DNA of 64,000 nucleotides from Centrapalus pauciflorus (GCA_020465985.1 JAANYP010007590.1:1-64000), one strand, 5' to 3'. Counted from the stretch's first letter, positions 35,494 to 47,097 are shown. Notes: generated by a model not told the origin, from the letters alone. Made by a program: numbers and translations.

Positions 35494-37815
35494 TATCACA
35501 CCCCCGATACCCCGCTTGGCAACGAGGCGTGACGTCACGGAAACAAAGTCACAATCATAATGAACGACCTCTATATTGGACGTTTTTGAAATACATAACA
35601 TATAACCATTGTTTTACAATCACATAAATAAAAGGGTTCATGAATGATGGAGATTAAAATACATGACAAAAGTAGATTCTAGTTATGCAAATAATCTCTA
35701 TGTTGTTTGAAATGCTTCGTAACTCCAAAAGCTTTTAAAATCTCGACAGTTTGCCGTGAATGCGGAATGTAGCCCTTATGGTCCTGAGAATAACATGCTA
35801 AATACATCAACATAAAGTTGGTGAGGTCATAGCTTTACACGATAATTATAGACCATGTATGGAATACACAAGGTTTCATTGAGTTTATAAACATAAACGA
35901 ATAAAATAGTTTAAGTATTACCATAAGTCTCATGACCCCAAAACTTAACTTTTGAGTAACCTATGTGGTATCCAACACCATAATACCAAGAATTGTCAAA
36001 TAATTAAATCCGTTTACAATTGGCGCGACCAACCCGGATGGGGGCGTTAACCCAAATAGGTCTATCTATAACATTCACGTTTACGAAGTAATTAACGGTT
36101 CATGATTGAGGGCGGTGGTGAAGTGATAACCTTATGTAATACATAAAATGATTCAAGTACTTGTGTCCATAGAAAAACTCGAGCATGTATTCTCACCCAA
36201 AATAATAAGAACATGTAAATTAGGGGCTATGAAAACTCGCTGTAGTAATGAGAGTGAAAGTGATGATCGAGATGTTGACTTGTGACGACTTTCAAAAAGG
36301 ACTTAACCGAGTCCTAAATGACATGAGAGACTTGATAATGTCTCTAAATGATAGTGTGTATGCATGATGGTTTTAAATTTAATCATCCAACATAACAAGT
36401 CCATTAAACTCATTTAAAAGTTCAAGTTTTCTTTATAGAAATTTCAACGATTTATCAAGGTTTTCACAGGCTTTGATATTTATAATCATGAAATTGCTAT
36501 ATCCAAAGAATTTTTCAAGATAATAACGGTCGTTTTTTGAGTTGTTTAAGTTAGGGAAGTAATCCGCTAAAACTCATATGTAAGCAACAAATGAGTTGTT
36601 AGACCTTTAGGTTTGCAAACACTATTTAGGGGTCCAAACCTCCGAATTAAATTATGAAAATTTCCAGATCTTTAGTTAAGACATAGATCTAAATTTTGGA
36701 AAAACAATCACCTCATTTCGTAAAGCTTTGAGCGAGTTATGATTTCTCTAAGTTGATGTAATGTTTCCGCTGGAAAAATTCAAATTTCACAACCTTGCAA
36801 CAACTTGTGATTCTTGTAGTTTATTCAAAAACCATTTGTATAGAAGGTTATGAAACACATTTATAAATAGTGCTTTGAAAATATCTATACCTACATTGTA
36901 TCTTCATGTATTTATAAACACATTTGAAGAAACAACTTTAAAATAAAAACTACACGTTTATGAACTTTTCCTTTGATGAAACGTGTTGTTGGTGATTATA
37001 TATTATGCATGACATACGTATAACATATATAAAAGAAGTAAATAGTATAGTTTTCACTTTCTTTAGTGAAAGATAAGAAAACAAATGTGTAGAAGGAAAG
37101 ATCTTGAATTTTGTTGCACACAAAACTACTTAAATAGTCGAAGAACAAAAAGAAGAGAACTTTGGTGTTGTTGGCGATGCTTTGGCCGGATTTTAAGAGA
37201 GGAAGGAGAGGTGATTTTTGCACTTCAAATGGTGTGGAAATGAAGTGAAGAATGATCCCCTATTTATAGAGGGAAAAAGGTCATGCAATGATAAAAGGTA
37301 AAGGTTTTGTACAAGTCTTTCCAAACATGTTGCAAAAACTGGAGGCTTGATGTAGATGGTGCATGACACTTTGATTAAAAAATTAAAAGTCAATGGCAAG
37401 GTGTGTGCTAGGAGGTTGGCCTGTCTCATGGCCTAAAAGAAAGGATTTTTATATTTATTTAAGTATTTACAATGTATTTCTTGTGTATTTGTTTTTTTAT
37501 ATATTGTTATAAATACTTGTTAAATTGTATACACTAGTTTAATAAAATTGTTTTTGTCTAGCATAATTAATGTTTTAAATTTTGTTAATGCATAATGAAT
37601 GTAAGTAATCTTAATTAAATCATGCAACTTAGTTAATTTAATTTATCATGCTGTAAGTTGTTCGAATTAATTTTTTGTCGTTTCATCGCGTCACATCGAT
37701 GAAATTGTTTCGGTTTGTAAGGAAGATCCTTATGAAGTTACTAACATCTTGATTTATTAATGATCACTATTAATTAGATAGCTGATGCTAACCTGATATG
37801 GTGTCGGTTGTTACA
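35494..37815 (-). repeat. 3' LTR of gypsy E
   Basis: About 2.3 kb, minus strand. It starts TGTAACAACCGACACC (37815) and ends near GGGGTGTGA at about 35496, where the terminal CA seems mutated. It lies between gypsy D integrase (left) and gypsy E pol (right). The predicted ORFs inside are not gene-like. The 5' LTR of gypsy E is outside the window. Confidence 0.7.
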
Positions 37816-38629
37816 GTCTACCCATGTTAAGGGAATTTCATCCCGAAATTTTATCTTGTTTCCTTAGGGGTCCTTATACTTGAGAATAAGTGAGGGTTCT
37901 TTTTTCTGAACTCGTCTTCTCTTTCCCAAGTGAATTCTGGACCACGTCTAGAATTCCATCTGACCATAACGATGGGTATGCGAATGTGCTTCAATCCTTT
38001 GACCTCAATGTCCATGATTTCTACCGGCTCCTCGATGAAGCAAAGTTTATCATCTAGCTGAATCTCTTCCAAGGGAATAATAAGGTTTTCATCTGACAAA
38101 CATTTCTTAAGGTTTGATAAATGGAAGGTATTGTGCATGCTGCTAAGTTTTGGTGGTAGTTCTAGACCATATGCTACAGGACCAATTCTCATCAAAACTT
38201 TGGACGGCCCGATGTAACAAGGATTCAGATTTCCTCGTTTCCCAAATCGTATCACGCCCTTCCATGGCGAGACTTTCAACAATGCTCTTTCTCCCACTTG
38301 GAATTCCAAAGATTTTCTCTTCATGTCTGCATAGCTCTTCTGATGATCGCGACAACTTTTAGTCGGTTCCATATCTGCACCATCGTTTTGGTTGTCTCGA
38401 GTATGATTTCTAAGCCAGTAACTTGACTTTCCCCGACTTCGGCCCAACAAAGGGGTGATCGTCACTTTCGCCCGTACAGTGCCTCAAATGGAGCAGCCTT
38501 TAGACTTGTGTGATATTTGTTGTTGTACGAGAACTCCACTAAAGGCAAGTGTGTATCCCAACGTTTCCCAAAATAAAATACCCAGGCTAGTAACATATCT
38601 TCTAGGGTTTCGATCATCCTTTAACTCTT
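37816..38629 (-). pseudogene. Gypsy E integrase C-terminus
   Basis: The minus-strand end of gypsy E pol, with a frameshift upstream of 38465. It contains the integrase end (LEFQVGERALLKVSPWKGVIRF, GPVAYGLELPPKLSSMHNTFHLS) and a chromodomain-like end (IPIVMVRWNSRRGPEFTWE ... KNPHLF), then the stop at 37851. Its upstream half continues at 61794 on the far side of copia C. At the break the reading resumes within the motif GQSER..ETLEDML. Confidence 0.85.
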
Positions 38630-39203
38630 TGTTGGTACACCTTGTGTGATGATATCAGTATAGATATGTAATAGATAGTCAAATGTAATATATGAGGCTT
38701 TATTAATACAAGTCATGTATGATTGATCCTGATTTTGTATGATGTTTACATTTGCATGTTAAGTTCTAGATTGTAAAGATAAGTTCTTGAATGTGAAGAT
38801 AAGTTCTTGAATGTGAAGATAAGTACTTAAGGCTAGCCACGAACTTAAGTCACCCCATACGAATTTAGCTAGTCTAAGTTCGTAGGTTTTGGGCTTGAAC
38901 TTATAAGTTCATGGGCTTGGGCTTAAACGAACTTAGATGATATAATTAGAACTTAATCAGTTTATTTTGATAACTTTCATAAAATACGAATTTCAGAGCT
39001 AGTATTATGCACGTACGAGCTAGAAAGAGTTATAGAGAGTTTCTTGGAGCAATACACTGTGTGGGGTCTGTTGTAACATCGGCTAGCATCATGTTCGGCC
39101 CCGTATTCTGCGCGTGATCGATCTATTAAGCGTCTAACGAGGATTCCGCACTCGTTGGACGATGTCGCGCCTTGATCCGATCCGTATACGAGGTGACCTT
39201 ACA
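38630..39203 (+). repeat. 5' LTR of copia C
   Basis: 574 bp, TGTTGGTACACC ... GTGACCTTACA. Paired with 61254-61793, which has small indels (an extra copy of AAGATAAGTTCTTGAATGTG here). It has the GAACTTA words typical of this copy. Confidence 0.92.
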
Positions 39204-39205
39204 AG

Positions 39206-39219
39206 TGGTATCAGAGCCA
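39206..39219 (+). promoter_or_regulatory. Primer binding site, copia C
   Basis: TGGTATCAGAGCCA, a full match to the initiator tRNA-Met primer site, 2 nt after the LTR. Confidence 0.92.
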
Positions 39220-39903
39220 TCGTGATTGTTCTTCATGTTCGTCACGTTTGCTTGAACATTCATAGGGTTTCTTGCCATTCTTTCGGATAAATCACATGTT
39301 TTTTCGAAGTTCTCAGAATTTTTCAAGCAAGTTTATTGGCAAATATTTATCTTAGTTCATTTTTTCAGTCGAAATCATTGTTTTTAATCATAGAATCATT
39401 GATTTAATCTGAAATATTGAAAAAGTCAATTTTTTGCTGTTTCTCGAACTTGCGGTGCTCGAACATGGTAGGTGTTTTAGGGTGTCTCGTACTTGTCAGA
39501 CACGCTCCTCCACGAACTTGTCAGGGCTTCGAATTTGATTTCCCTCGAACTTGTCAGGGATTCGAAGTTATTTGGTTCGAACTTATCAGAATATTGGTTT
39601 TAGGGTTTTTCGAATTTGATTTGGTTCGAACTTGTCAGAATCTCAAACTTGGTTTTAGGGTTTCTCAAATTTGATTTGGTTCGAACTTGTCAGCATCTCG
39701 AACTTGGATTTAGGGTTTCTCGAACTTGAAGTCTCTCGAACATAAGTAATCTCGAACTTAAATTAAAACAAATTTACTTAAAATTTATACGAACTTATTT
39801 AAGTCCGTAAGATTTATTTCGAACTTATTTTAAAAATTAAGTAATTTAAGTTCGTGAAAACCAAAGTTTCACGAGAATGTCAAGTTTACATAAGTTCTTA
39901 GAA
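39220..39903 (+). repeat. Leader of copia C with GAACTTGTCAG words
   Basis: Non-coding leader. From 39430 to 39850 it repeats TCGAACTTGTCAG, GGTTTCTCGAACTTG and similar words. No gene. Confidence 0.7.
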
Positions 39904-40517
39904 ATGGACCATGAGGTAGGAAAATCCAATTCACCACCCAAATTGATGAATATTGAAGACTATTACTGGTGGAAAGACAAATTTGCTGACTTCGCAAGAT
40001 TCAACGATATGCGTATGTGGATATGCAAGAGCTAAACGAAAGCTACGTTGCCCTAACGCAAGAGCTCGAGTGCAGATTGAAGGTTCTGTCCTATCAACAC
40101 ATGAAAGATGAGGACAAGAAGATTTTTGAGGCCGAGAATAGAGCTATATTGTCCATTAAAATGGCACTACCTATGGATGTTTTACACACCTTTAATCATC
40201 ACCGAACCTCCAAGGACTTATGGGAGGTGCTGGAGAAAAGGAATGAGGGAAATCCTAGAGTTAGAAAGGGGAGAATATAATTACCGAAACATCAGTTTGC
40301 TATCCTCAAAGGGCTGAAGAATGAGACCTTAGATGACATAATCACAAGATTCTACCATCTTTTGACTGAGCTTGAAAATCACCGGGTTGAGTATCCAGAG
40401 TCAGAAAATATAGAAAAGCTTCTTGAAGCATTACCAGCAAAGTGGGAGATGTACACTACGCTGATAAAACATGATGAAGAGAAGTTGGAATCTCTTACTC
40501 TAGATGAAGTCATTAGG
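39904..40517 (+). pseudogene. Copia C gag, part before the viral insertion
   Basis: Starts MDHEVGKSNSPPKL and EDYYWWKDKFADFARFNDMRMW, as in copy B, followed by a frameshift near 40030. The Gag core continues (DEDKKIFEAENRAIL, DLWEVLEKRNEGNPRVRKG) with a further break near 40280. It ends at DEVIR (40517), where the viral insert begins. The missing continuation, RAYNFKLQK, starts at 47478. Confidence 0.85.
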
Positions 40518-40600
40518 CATAATAAAGACAAATCTGCCACGTGGGCAGAGCAATTATTCAACCATTATGACGTAAGCGCTTACGTCATCTTCCATTGTCT
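40518..40600 (-). promoter_or_regulatory. Viral upstream promoter elements: as-1-like palindrome and G-box
   Basis: Just after the viral ORF (viral sense) lies a 22-bp perfect palindrome (40567-40588) of two TGACGTAAGC half sites, then a CACGTG G-box (40538-40543). TGACG motifs bind TGA-type bZIP factors and occur as as-1 in the cauliflower mosaic virus 35S promoter. In the integrated copy they are separated from the TATA box, which is at the other end. Confidence 0.65.
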
Positions 40601-43600
40601 TTACTCGAACGGATCATTATCAAACGGATTATCTGGAGAATCTTCGTGATCAGAATTTTCTGTAAATAATGGAATTAAATGTGTTCTTTTCCAATCATCG
40701 TATGCTTCTATCCACTTTGCAGAGACCGGGTCTTCGATACACCAATTATGAAATCCGAGCATAATATGATATGGAATGGATGTTGGGTCTACTCCATTTG
40801 CACTTGCCATTGCGAACTTCATATCCATAAACACAGGACTTTCACGATCTGCAGGGATTTTGTCATGCTGATCATGAAAAAATGCTGAAGGGAAGTGGTA
40901 AGCAATTGACTGGTCCTGATTTGTATATGACGGTGGTAAGAAGGAAAGTGGTCGTTTGAAAATGACGGTTACGTAGGTCTTCTTGCATGTTGACAGCTTC
41001 TTTGCCCATTCATGTGGTAGAAGAAACCACAAGAGCATAGAGAACAAGTTTTTGGCCCTTGGTTGCATATTATCAAACTGACATTGAAGAATGTATGACA
41101 ATAATTCATTGGCGTTGAACGAGATTCCGATGGTGTGAGCTTCGAAGAGGTACCAAAAGAAGCATAGAGCCTCTTTGGGAAAACGGAACAAGTCTTCAAT
41201 ATGATAGATGTTCAAGAAAGGATAATCAGGGTGGAACCTAAGCCCTCTCATGAATAAACCATAATTCTTTAATAGAATGGTGAGAAATGTCTTATAGTTT
41301 ATTGAAGCTCTCTCCGGGAAGGTAAGCTCAGCTATCACTTCTGTAATTTGTTCTGGAAGGGGATGTACCTGGGGAATTTCTGGTTGTGGGGTGACAGATG
41401 AGCCAGTCGATGAACCTGCTGCTTGTGGTGCACTGTATGCTTGGCTATGACCTTGAACAGGATTATGAAAAAGGGTATTTCTCAACGGGAGCACCATTGG
41501 ATGGAGAGCGAAAACTGGTATGATACTTTGGGATATCTTGCCAATTTCGTTCAGTCCTTTGCTGTATTTATACTCCTTCGGGGGTCTGGATAGGAAGTCT
41601 GCGAGGACGTTGTCTTTTCCTTTGATGTGCTTAGCAGTAAACTTCCACTGTGAGAACCAATTAGACCACCTCAAAAGCTGTGCCTGTGGAAGCATCTTTC
41701 TTTTGAACTGGAGCATCCGCGGAAATGATGACATATCCATCTCTACCTGGAACTCGTGCCCTATCAAGTGGAACTGGAACTTTTCTATTCCTCTTTTGAC
41801 AGCAAGAATCTCTTTGAACGTAGAGTGGTAATGCTTCTCAGAATCTTTGAACGTGCCACTTTTATATCCACATACTTCTCTGGCATTATTCTCGTTGAGG
41901 ACGATTAAGACAGCTGCACAATGTTCGTCGCTTGCGTCTGTCTGAAGGATTCTTTTTTCTGACGAAGTGGGAATCTTCAGAGGGGGCATCTTGTCAGCTA
42001 GCTGCTTTATAGCCTTGACAGCTAGGGTCTGTTCCGAAGACCACTGTGAGGGATTCTTTTTCAACATGGGGAATAGGTGTTTTGTATGATCAGATAATTT
42101 TGGTAAAAAATCTGCCATATAATTCACTGATCCAAGAAACTGTTGAATCTGCTTTTGGCTCGTTAGTGTGTCTGGGAACTTATGAAATTCTTGCGAAACA
42201 TGTGGCTGGGGTTGATACTTGCCATCTGATATTTTCATTCCAAGGAAATCAATTGTAGTAACACCAATTTCCATTTTCTTTTCTGATAGCATAATACCAT
42301 ACTTGGTTATCAAAGCATGAAACTTTGATAGCAGCTCCACATGTGAGTCATTGTCTTTTGAAAACAACAGAATATCATCAATATAAACCAGAACGTTAGA
42401 TAAAATTGGTTCAAAAATCTTTACCATAGCTTTCTGAAAAGCAGACGGTGCGTTTTTTAAACCAAACGGCATAACTTTCCACTGGTAATGATGATCAGGG
42501 ATGCAGAAGGCTGTCTTTGGCCTATCTTCAGGACGAATACCTAATTGCCAAAATCCGGACTTTAGATCAAACTTGGACAGGACTTTAGCGTTTGCCAATG
42601 ACTGAAACAATGCCTTCTTTTGTGGGAGAGGAAACTTGTCATCTGCCAAAAAATGGTTTAGCGGTTGATAGTTGATGACTAGTCTTAGCTTTCCTCTGAC
42701 TTGTTCACTACGTTTGTTTACGTAGAATGCTTCACACGCCCATGGGGAATTCGTAGGTTCAATAATTCCTTGGTCAACGAGTTGACCGCATTCTTCAATT
42801 GCAAGCTGGTAATGATCTGGGTTCATTCCTGGGTGGCTTGCTTTTGTGGGGTTAACATCCTCATTCTGTTTTAACGGTAGCGTAACAAAGAATGACTCGT
42901 TAAGCCATAGGGGTGATGAATGCTTTTTCAGGAACTCTGTGTGTGTAGAAGCGCATGAGGTTTGGACAATCTGCTGCTTCAAGGATTCGAGAGTAGGAGT
43001 AACCATCATATGAAGTTTAGGGATTGTACTCCATGGATTCATGAAACTTTTGTAGCTTAATCCTTGAGGTGTCCACTTCAGATTTGGTAGCTTTGAAAGC
43101 AAATCAAATCCGATGAGCATATCTTTGCCATGAGAGCTTGATCCTAGCAGCTTGTGTTTGATTACGCATTTGGGGAAAAGACGTATGTATATAGGGATAC
43201 TGATCTTGTCAATCACAAACTTTTCTCCATTAGCAGCTAAGAAGGTTTGCTCGTGTGGTCTCCAATAACTCGTTGGTAAGATCTTTGGATCTAGAATGGA
43301 GACTGCTGAACCAGTGTCGAACAGTGCTACGACTGGTATTGGCTTTGCGTATGCTGACGTCAGAAGATGAACTTTGGCAATGGGGACTGGTTGACTTTGT
43401 TGTAATGGCAAGACATGAGGTGCATGACTAACCATAAACAAACCTGTATCAGAGTAATCTGATGACTCTGAATCTGTTGAGTCTTCATCTGATGAACTAT
43501 AAGAATAACGTAATGTGCATAACGTTCTGTCATTTGGTTCATCATCAAGAGAGTAGACTGACTCAATATCAGAGATGTCAACTGGCTCTATCTTGTTGAG

Positions 43601-46600
43601 AGTCTGCAACAGTGCCATTGATCTTCTTTTATCTGGACAGTTTTTAGCGAAATGTCCTCTCTTGTTACATACGTAACACTTATCTGAATTTCTGCCTCGT
43701 TTGAATTTCCTTCTCAGGAACTTCCATTTCTTCTTTGGCTTGAAATTCTTCTTCCTGTGAGAATCAAAAGATTTAGAAAATCTTTTGGAGTGTGACTTCC
43801 TCTTTGTATGAGAACAATCACAAGATGACTTGTCTTTGCACTTGATCTGCAGATGTTTGTCATCACATGCTTTGCCTAGTCGTTTTCCAGTTTTCTCAAA
43901 CTCTACCAGGAATTTTTTCTGGTTGCAAAGCTTGGCTAGAGCATTGAGAATGAGTTGATACAACTCACCAAGAGAGGTTTGTGCAACTGTTGCGTTCCTT
44001 GATTCAAGAAATCTGTATGCCTCATTTCCAAGTGATTCAGGGAATGAATTCAAGAATACCTGTTTGAGGTTAACATCATCTATTCCTTGAAGACAATAGA
44101 ATCTTTCAGACATTCTATTGTAGTGCTTTTCAAGATCTTTTTTGAGGAAGGAACAGCATTTCATTTTGAGGAATTCTTCTCTTGCGTGTATCGTATGCTC
44201 AACTGGATTGCCAATGAATTCTGAGTAGATGACACTCATGAATTCTTCAGGAGATTGAGACTGATGCATCTGTAATTGGCGATACTCTCCAAGACTGAGA
44301 TACCAGTCACGGAGTCTTCCCTGGAGTCTGGTTGCAAATCGTCTTAAGACCATGTCTATGGTGTAAAACTGAAGTTCTGCAGACATCCAAGTTAGCATTT
44401 CCACACTTCTTTCTCTCCATCTTGATGGAGGGATATCATCAAATGTGAACTGCTGTTTAGTATCTGATTTTGGTGGATTCTGTCTCCTGGGTGGCATTTC
44501 TTGCGTTTCTGATTCTCCTGAGTCGCTGTCACTAACCACATTCTGGACAGTCGATTCATCTTCGTCGTTTCCTGCCATGAACAAATGTTCAAATGCTTCA
44601 GAAGGATCGAAATCCTCGTCTGGTTGGGGAGATACTGGCATGACAAAGGATGGTGTTGGTGGAGAATCTTCACAGAGGTTCTTGAGGAATGTCGTAACTG
44701 GGTTACCAATTACAAGAACTTGTGGGTCTTTTGAAGAGGGTGTAGCCTTGTCTTCAGATGACTTCCCGTAAGAAGTACTTGGCTTGTCTGGCAATGCTAC
44801 AGCTTTTGCTTTTCCTTTTGCCTTGTTTTTAATCTGGGTTTGTTCTTTTTCCCATAATGCCAACGATGGTGATCTTTGAGATGAAAGTTGTGGGATTGGC
44901 TGTGGGTCAAACGATGTACTGACAAAAGGTGTAGATGGTAGTCTCCAAGGGTCATCAGCAAGAGTTACTAATCTCTTTTGTTTATGTTGTTTCTCAAGGT
45001 CAAGTAACTGAATCTTGAGAGACTTCATTTCTGCTTCTTTCTTTAAGAGAGAGGTTGCTGGTGATGAACTTCGTACTATCTGGAGAAGTTCATTATGAAG
45101 GTTTTGGATCTTGATTCTTACTTCACTTATCAAGGCATCCAATGTTTTCATCTTGGAGGACAATACTTCCTGGTTTTTTGCCATCTTGGTTTGTTGAGAC
45201 AGGATCTGGGTAAGAACCTTGTTTTGTGCAACAGCATTTTCACTTTGCCAATTCAAGGTCTTTTCTGCAGCACTGACTGTATTCGTGACACCAGCTGAAT
45301 TTATGGTTGTTGGGTTTTTAACCTTCCAATCATGTTTCGTTCTTTGTTCTAGATGATCAAAAGAACTTAACGGAGGAAATTCAGCGTTGTACTGTTCTGC
45401 CTGTCTGGAAGATGAAGGATCTGGCAAAACCATGTTGCATCCATCTATTGGTGGAGGTGGATGAACCTTCTTTTCTTTATGGATGATGGATAAAGCCTTC
45501 TGGTAATATGGGGGGAGATTTGGTGGCGGAGGTTTGTTACATGGGTTGGTGGTGGATGGAGGTTTGGCTGGCGAGTCTCCGTAAATGACGTAATAGTCAT
45601 ATTTACCTGATGGTTCACCAAGTAATCCAACAGAAGGGTCTCCTTCTTCGTATCTTTTCCTTAGTTTCCGTTGAGAGGGTTTCTCTTTCTTAGGCATATC
45701 TTCATCCATGGAAACTCTGTAATGTTCCTCCAGGCAATCTTTACAGTTGCATACATCATACCATATGTGATCTGATGTAGGTAAGACTGGAGAGACCATA
45801 TTGACAGTAGGAAAGACCGATGGTGGCTCTGCTGCTTGTGCAGGTGAAAACTTGACTTCTACTTGTCCGTTTTCATGTCTGATAAAATCAGGAGCCATGG
45901 TGGTTTGTACCGGTGCTTGATGGATCTGTTCGTAATTTGTTATCCATTTTTCTGGCAAAAGTTTTACCAGTTCTTCTCTGGACAACTGCCTCGGGACATA
46001 GGTACATGTTGGCGTCGCCTTTGAATCTATCTCAAGGAGTAAAGCATCTCCTGAGTTGTCTCTTCCTGGAACCATAATGTCTAGTGAGTGGTTCTGTACC
46101 CTGTATGCCATCTGGTAGAGAAACGTTGCCTGAAACGTACTCACCTGTTGGGTGCCTCCGATCTGGATCTGAGCTTTTAAGGCTGTGAGCAGTGAGGGGT
46201 CATTCAACGGCATATTGAAATTTGGGTAGAAAGTGACAAAGATTGTGCCAGCGTTCAAGGTAGTTTGAATTGTACCAATACAAGCATGTTGGTACTCTAC
46301 AAATCTTGTATCCACTAAAGCTATTCTTGAAAAAGCTGGAAGGCCTTTTCTTCCATGAAAGGTTAGGGCAAGACGGATTGCTCCGAAGTGGATATGGGTG
46401 TAACCTTGAGCTATACAGTGACGTGGGAGATCTGATGGGAGAGATAGTGTAACTAAGTGTTCTGCTGAAGAGGCTGGGAGTTGGTAAGAATCAAACTTTG
46501 AAGTTTGAACATATTCTTTAACGACTTGATTGGTGGAAGATCCAACCAATTTTTTGACTCGTCTACTGAAAGAATTTGTTCGTCTGGAAAATACACGGTA

Positions 46601-46744
46601 AGGGTCTACGTCGGGCATCTGGGTTAGAGGTATTTTTGATTCGTCTGAAATATAAGATATTTCATATAACTGATCTATCTTAGATGCAGATGAGGAGCGG
46701 AAACTGGATGATGACGGGGAGGAGGAAAACAGTTCTGAACTCAT
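40601..46744 (-). CDS. Caulimovirid polyprotein (MP-CP-protease-RT-RNase H), 2047 aa, uninterrupted
   Basis: One open frame without a stop. Domains in order by residue: Ser-rich start; 30K-type movement protein (about 95-260, conserved Asp145 in LVDTR); a Cys/His motif CxCx2Cx4H (332-342); coiled coil (about 498-560); coat-protein-like region (about 745-1045) with a basic stretch and zinc knuckle CYVCNKRGHFAKNC (1023-1036); acidic stretch; aspartic protease DTG (Asp1143); reverse transcriptase with YIDD (1454-1457); RNase H (first Asp 1603) to about 1725; and an unassigned C-terminal region (about 1770-2047). The movement domain and lack of integrase separate it from gypsy elements. It would be cleaved by its own protease. 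The neighbouring copia genes are full of stops, so the virus integrated much later. Confidence 0.92.
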   Translation of the reverse strand: MSSELFSSSPSSSSFRSSSASKIDQLYEISYISDESKIPLTQMPDVDPYRVFSRRTNSFSRRVKKLVGSSTNQVVKEYVQTSKFDSYQLPASSAEHLVTLSLPSDLPRHCIAQGYTHIHFGAIRLALTFHGRKGLPAFSRIALVDTRFVEYQHACIGTIQTTLNAGTIFVTFYPNFNMPLNDPSLLTALKAQIQIGGTQQVSTFQATFLYQMAYRVQNHSLDIMVPGRDNSGDALLLEIDSKATPTCTYVPRQLSREELVKLLPEKWITNYEQIHQAPVQTTMAPDFIRHENGQVEVKFSPAQAAEPPSVFPTVNMVSPVLPTSDHIWYDVCNCKDCLEEHYRVSMDEDMPKKEKPSQRKLRKRYEEGDPSVGLLGEPSGKYDYYVIYGDSPAKPPSTTNPCNKPPPPNLPPYYQKALSIIHKEKKVHPPPPIDGCNMVLPDPSSSRQAEQYNAEFPPLSSFDHLEQRTKHDWKVKNPTTINSAGVTNTVSAAEKTLNWQSENAVAQNKVLTQILSQQTKMAKNQEVLSSKMKTLDALISEVRIKIQNLHNELLQIVRSSSPATSLLKKEAEMKSLKIQLLDLEKQHKQKRLVTLADDPWRLPSTPFVSTSFDPQPIPQLSSQRSPSLALWEKEQTQIKNKAKGKAKAVALPDKPSTSYGKSSEDKATPSSKDPQVLVIGNPVTTFLKNLCEDSPPTPSFVMPVSPQPDEDFDPSEAFEHLFMAGNDEDESTVQNVVSDSDSGESETQEMPPRRQNPPKSDTKQQFTFDDIPPSRWRERSVEMLTWMSAELQFYTIDMVLRRFATRLQGRLRDWYLSLGEYRQLQMHQSQSPEEFMSVIYSEFIGNPVEHTIHAREEFLKMKCCSFLKKDLEKHYNRMSERFYCLQGIDDVNLKQVFLNSFPESLGNEAYRFLESRNATVAQTSLGELYQLILNALAKLCNQKKFLVEFEKTGKRLGKACDDKHLQIKCKDKSSCDCSHTKRKSHSKRFSKSFDSHRKKNFKPKKKWKFLRRKFKRGRNSDKCYVCNKRGHFAKNCPDKRRSMALLQTLNKIEPVDISDIESVYSLDDEPNDRTLCTLRYSYSSSDEDSTDSESSDYSDTGLFMVSHAPHVLPLQQSQPVPIAKVHLLTSAYAKPIPVVALFDTGSAVSILDPKILPTSYWRPHEQTFLAANGEKFVIDKISIPIYIRLFPKCVIKHKLLGSSSHGKDMLIGFDLLSKLPNLKWTPQGLSYKSFMNPWSTIPKLHMMVTPTLESLKQQIVQTSCASTHTEFLKKHSSPLWLNESFFVTLPLKQNEDVNPTKASHPGMNPDHYQLAIEECGQLVDQGIIEPTNSPWACEAFYVNKRSEQVRGKLRLVINYQPLNHFLADDKFPLPQKKALFQSLANAKVLSKFDLKSGFWQLGIRPEDRPKTAFCIPDHHYQWKVMPFGLKNAPSAFQKAMVKIFEPILSNVLVYIDDILLFSKDNDSHVELLSKFHALITKYGIMLSEKKMEIGVTTIDFLGMKISDGKYQPQPHVSQEFHKFPDTLTSQKQIQQFLGSVNYMADFLPKLSDHTKHLFPMLKKNPSQWSSEQTLAVKAIKQLADKMPPLKIPTSSEKRILQTDASDEHCAAVLIVLNENNAREVCGYKSGTFKDSEKHYHSTFKEILAVKRGIEKFQFHLIGHEFQVEMDMSSFPRMLQFKRKMLPQAQLLRWSNWFSQWKFTAKHIKGKDNVLADFLSRPPKEYKYSKGLNEIGKISQSIIPVFALHPMVLPLRNTLFHNPVQGHSQAYSAPQAAGSSTGSSVTPQPEIPQVHPLPEQITEVIAELTFPERASINYKTFLTILLKNYGLFMRGLRFHPDYPFLNIYHIEDLFRFPKEALCFFWYLFEAHTIGISFNANELLSYILQCQFDNMQPRAKNLFSMLLWFLLPHEWAKKLSTCKKTYVTVIFKRPLSFLPPSYTNQDQSIAYHFPSAFFHDQHDKIPADRESPVFMDMKFAMASANGVDPTSIPYHIMLGFHNWCIEDPVSAKWIEAYDDWKRTHLIPLFTENSDHEDSPDNPFDNDPFE

Positions 46745-47097
46745 AGCTTTGGCTTAATAGAAAAATCTGGCTAAGAAAATAGCAGATCTGAATTTCTTAT
46801 ATAGAAATCTGAATTTCTTTTAGAATCTACCTCAGTTCGAAAGGACTCTACTGCGGTCACCTTGCCGACTTACAATGTCCACACAGAACTCTTTTGGTAC
46901 GAACTAACAAGAAATTCAAAAACTCATAAGCAATACAAGATCTAAACTATGATCTACACTGGATAGTTCTATAATTCAAGACTAAAAGTTCAACAGTTCT
47001 CTGATGTGAAGGATCCGTTAAAACGGCAGTCACAGAGCATAACAACGTGAACAATAGTAAGAATAAGAACACGGGTATAGGTTAGGAACAAGGGGAT

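Noticed and set aside
40601..46744. Large minus-strand ORF as a gypsy polyprotein or host gene
   Set aside because: No integrase or LTR; has a 30K-type movement domain, viral promoter and primer site, so caulimovirid.
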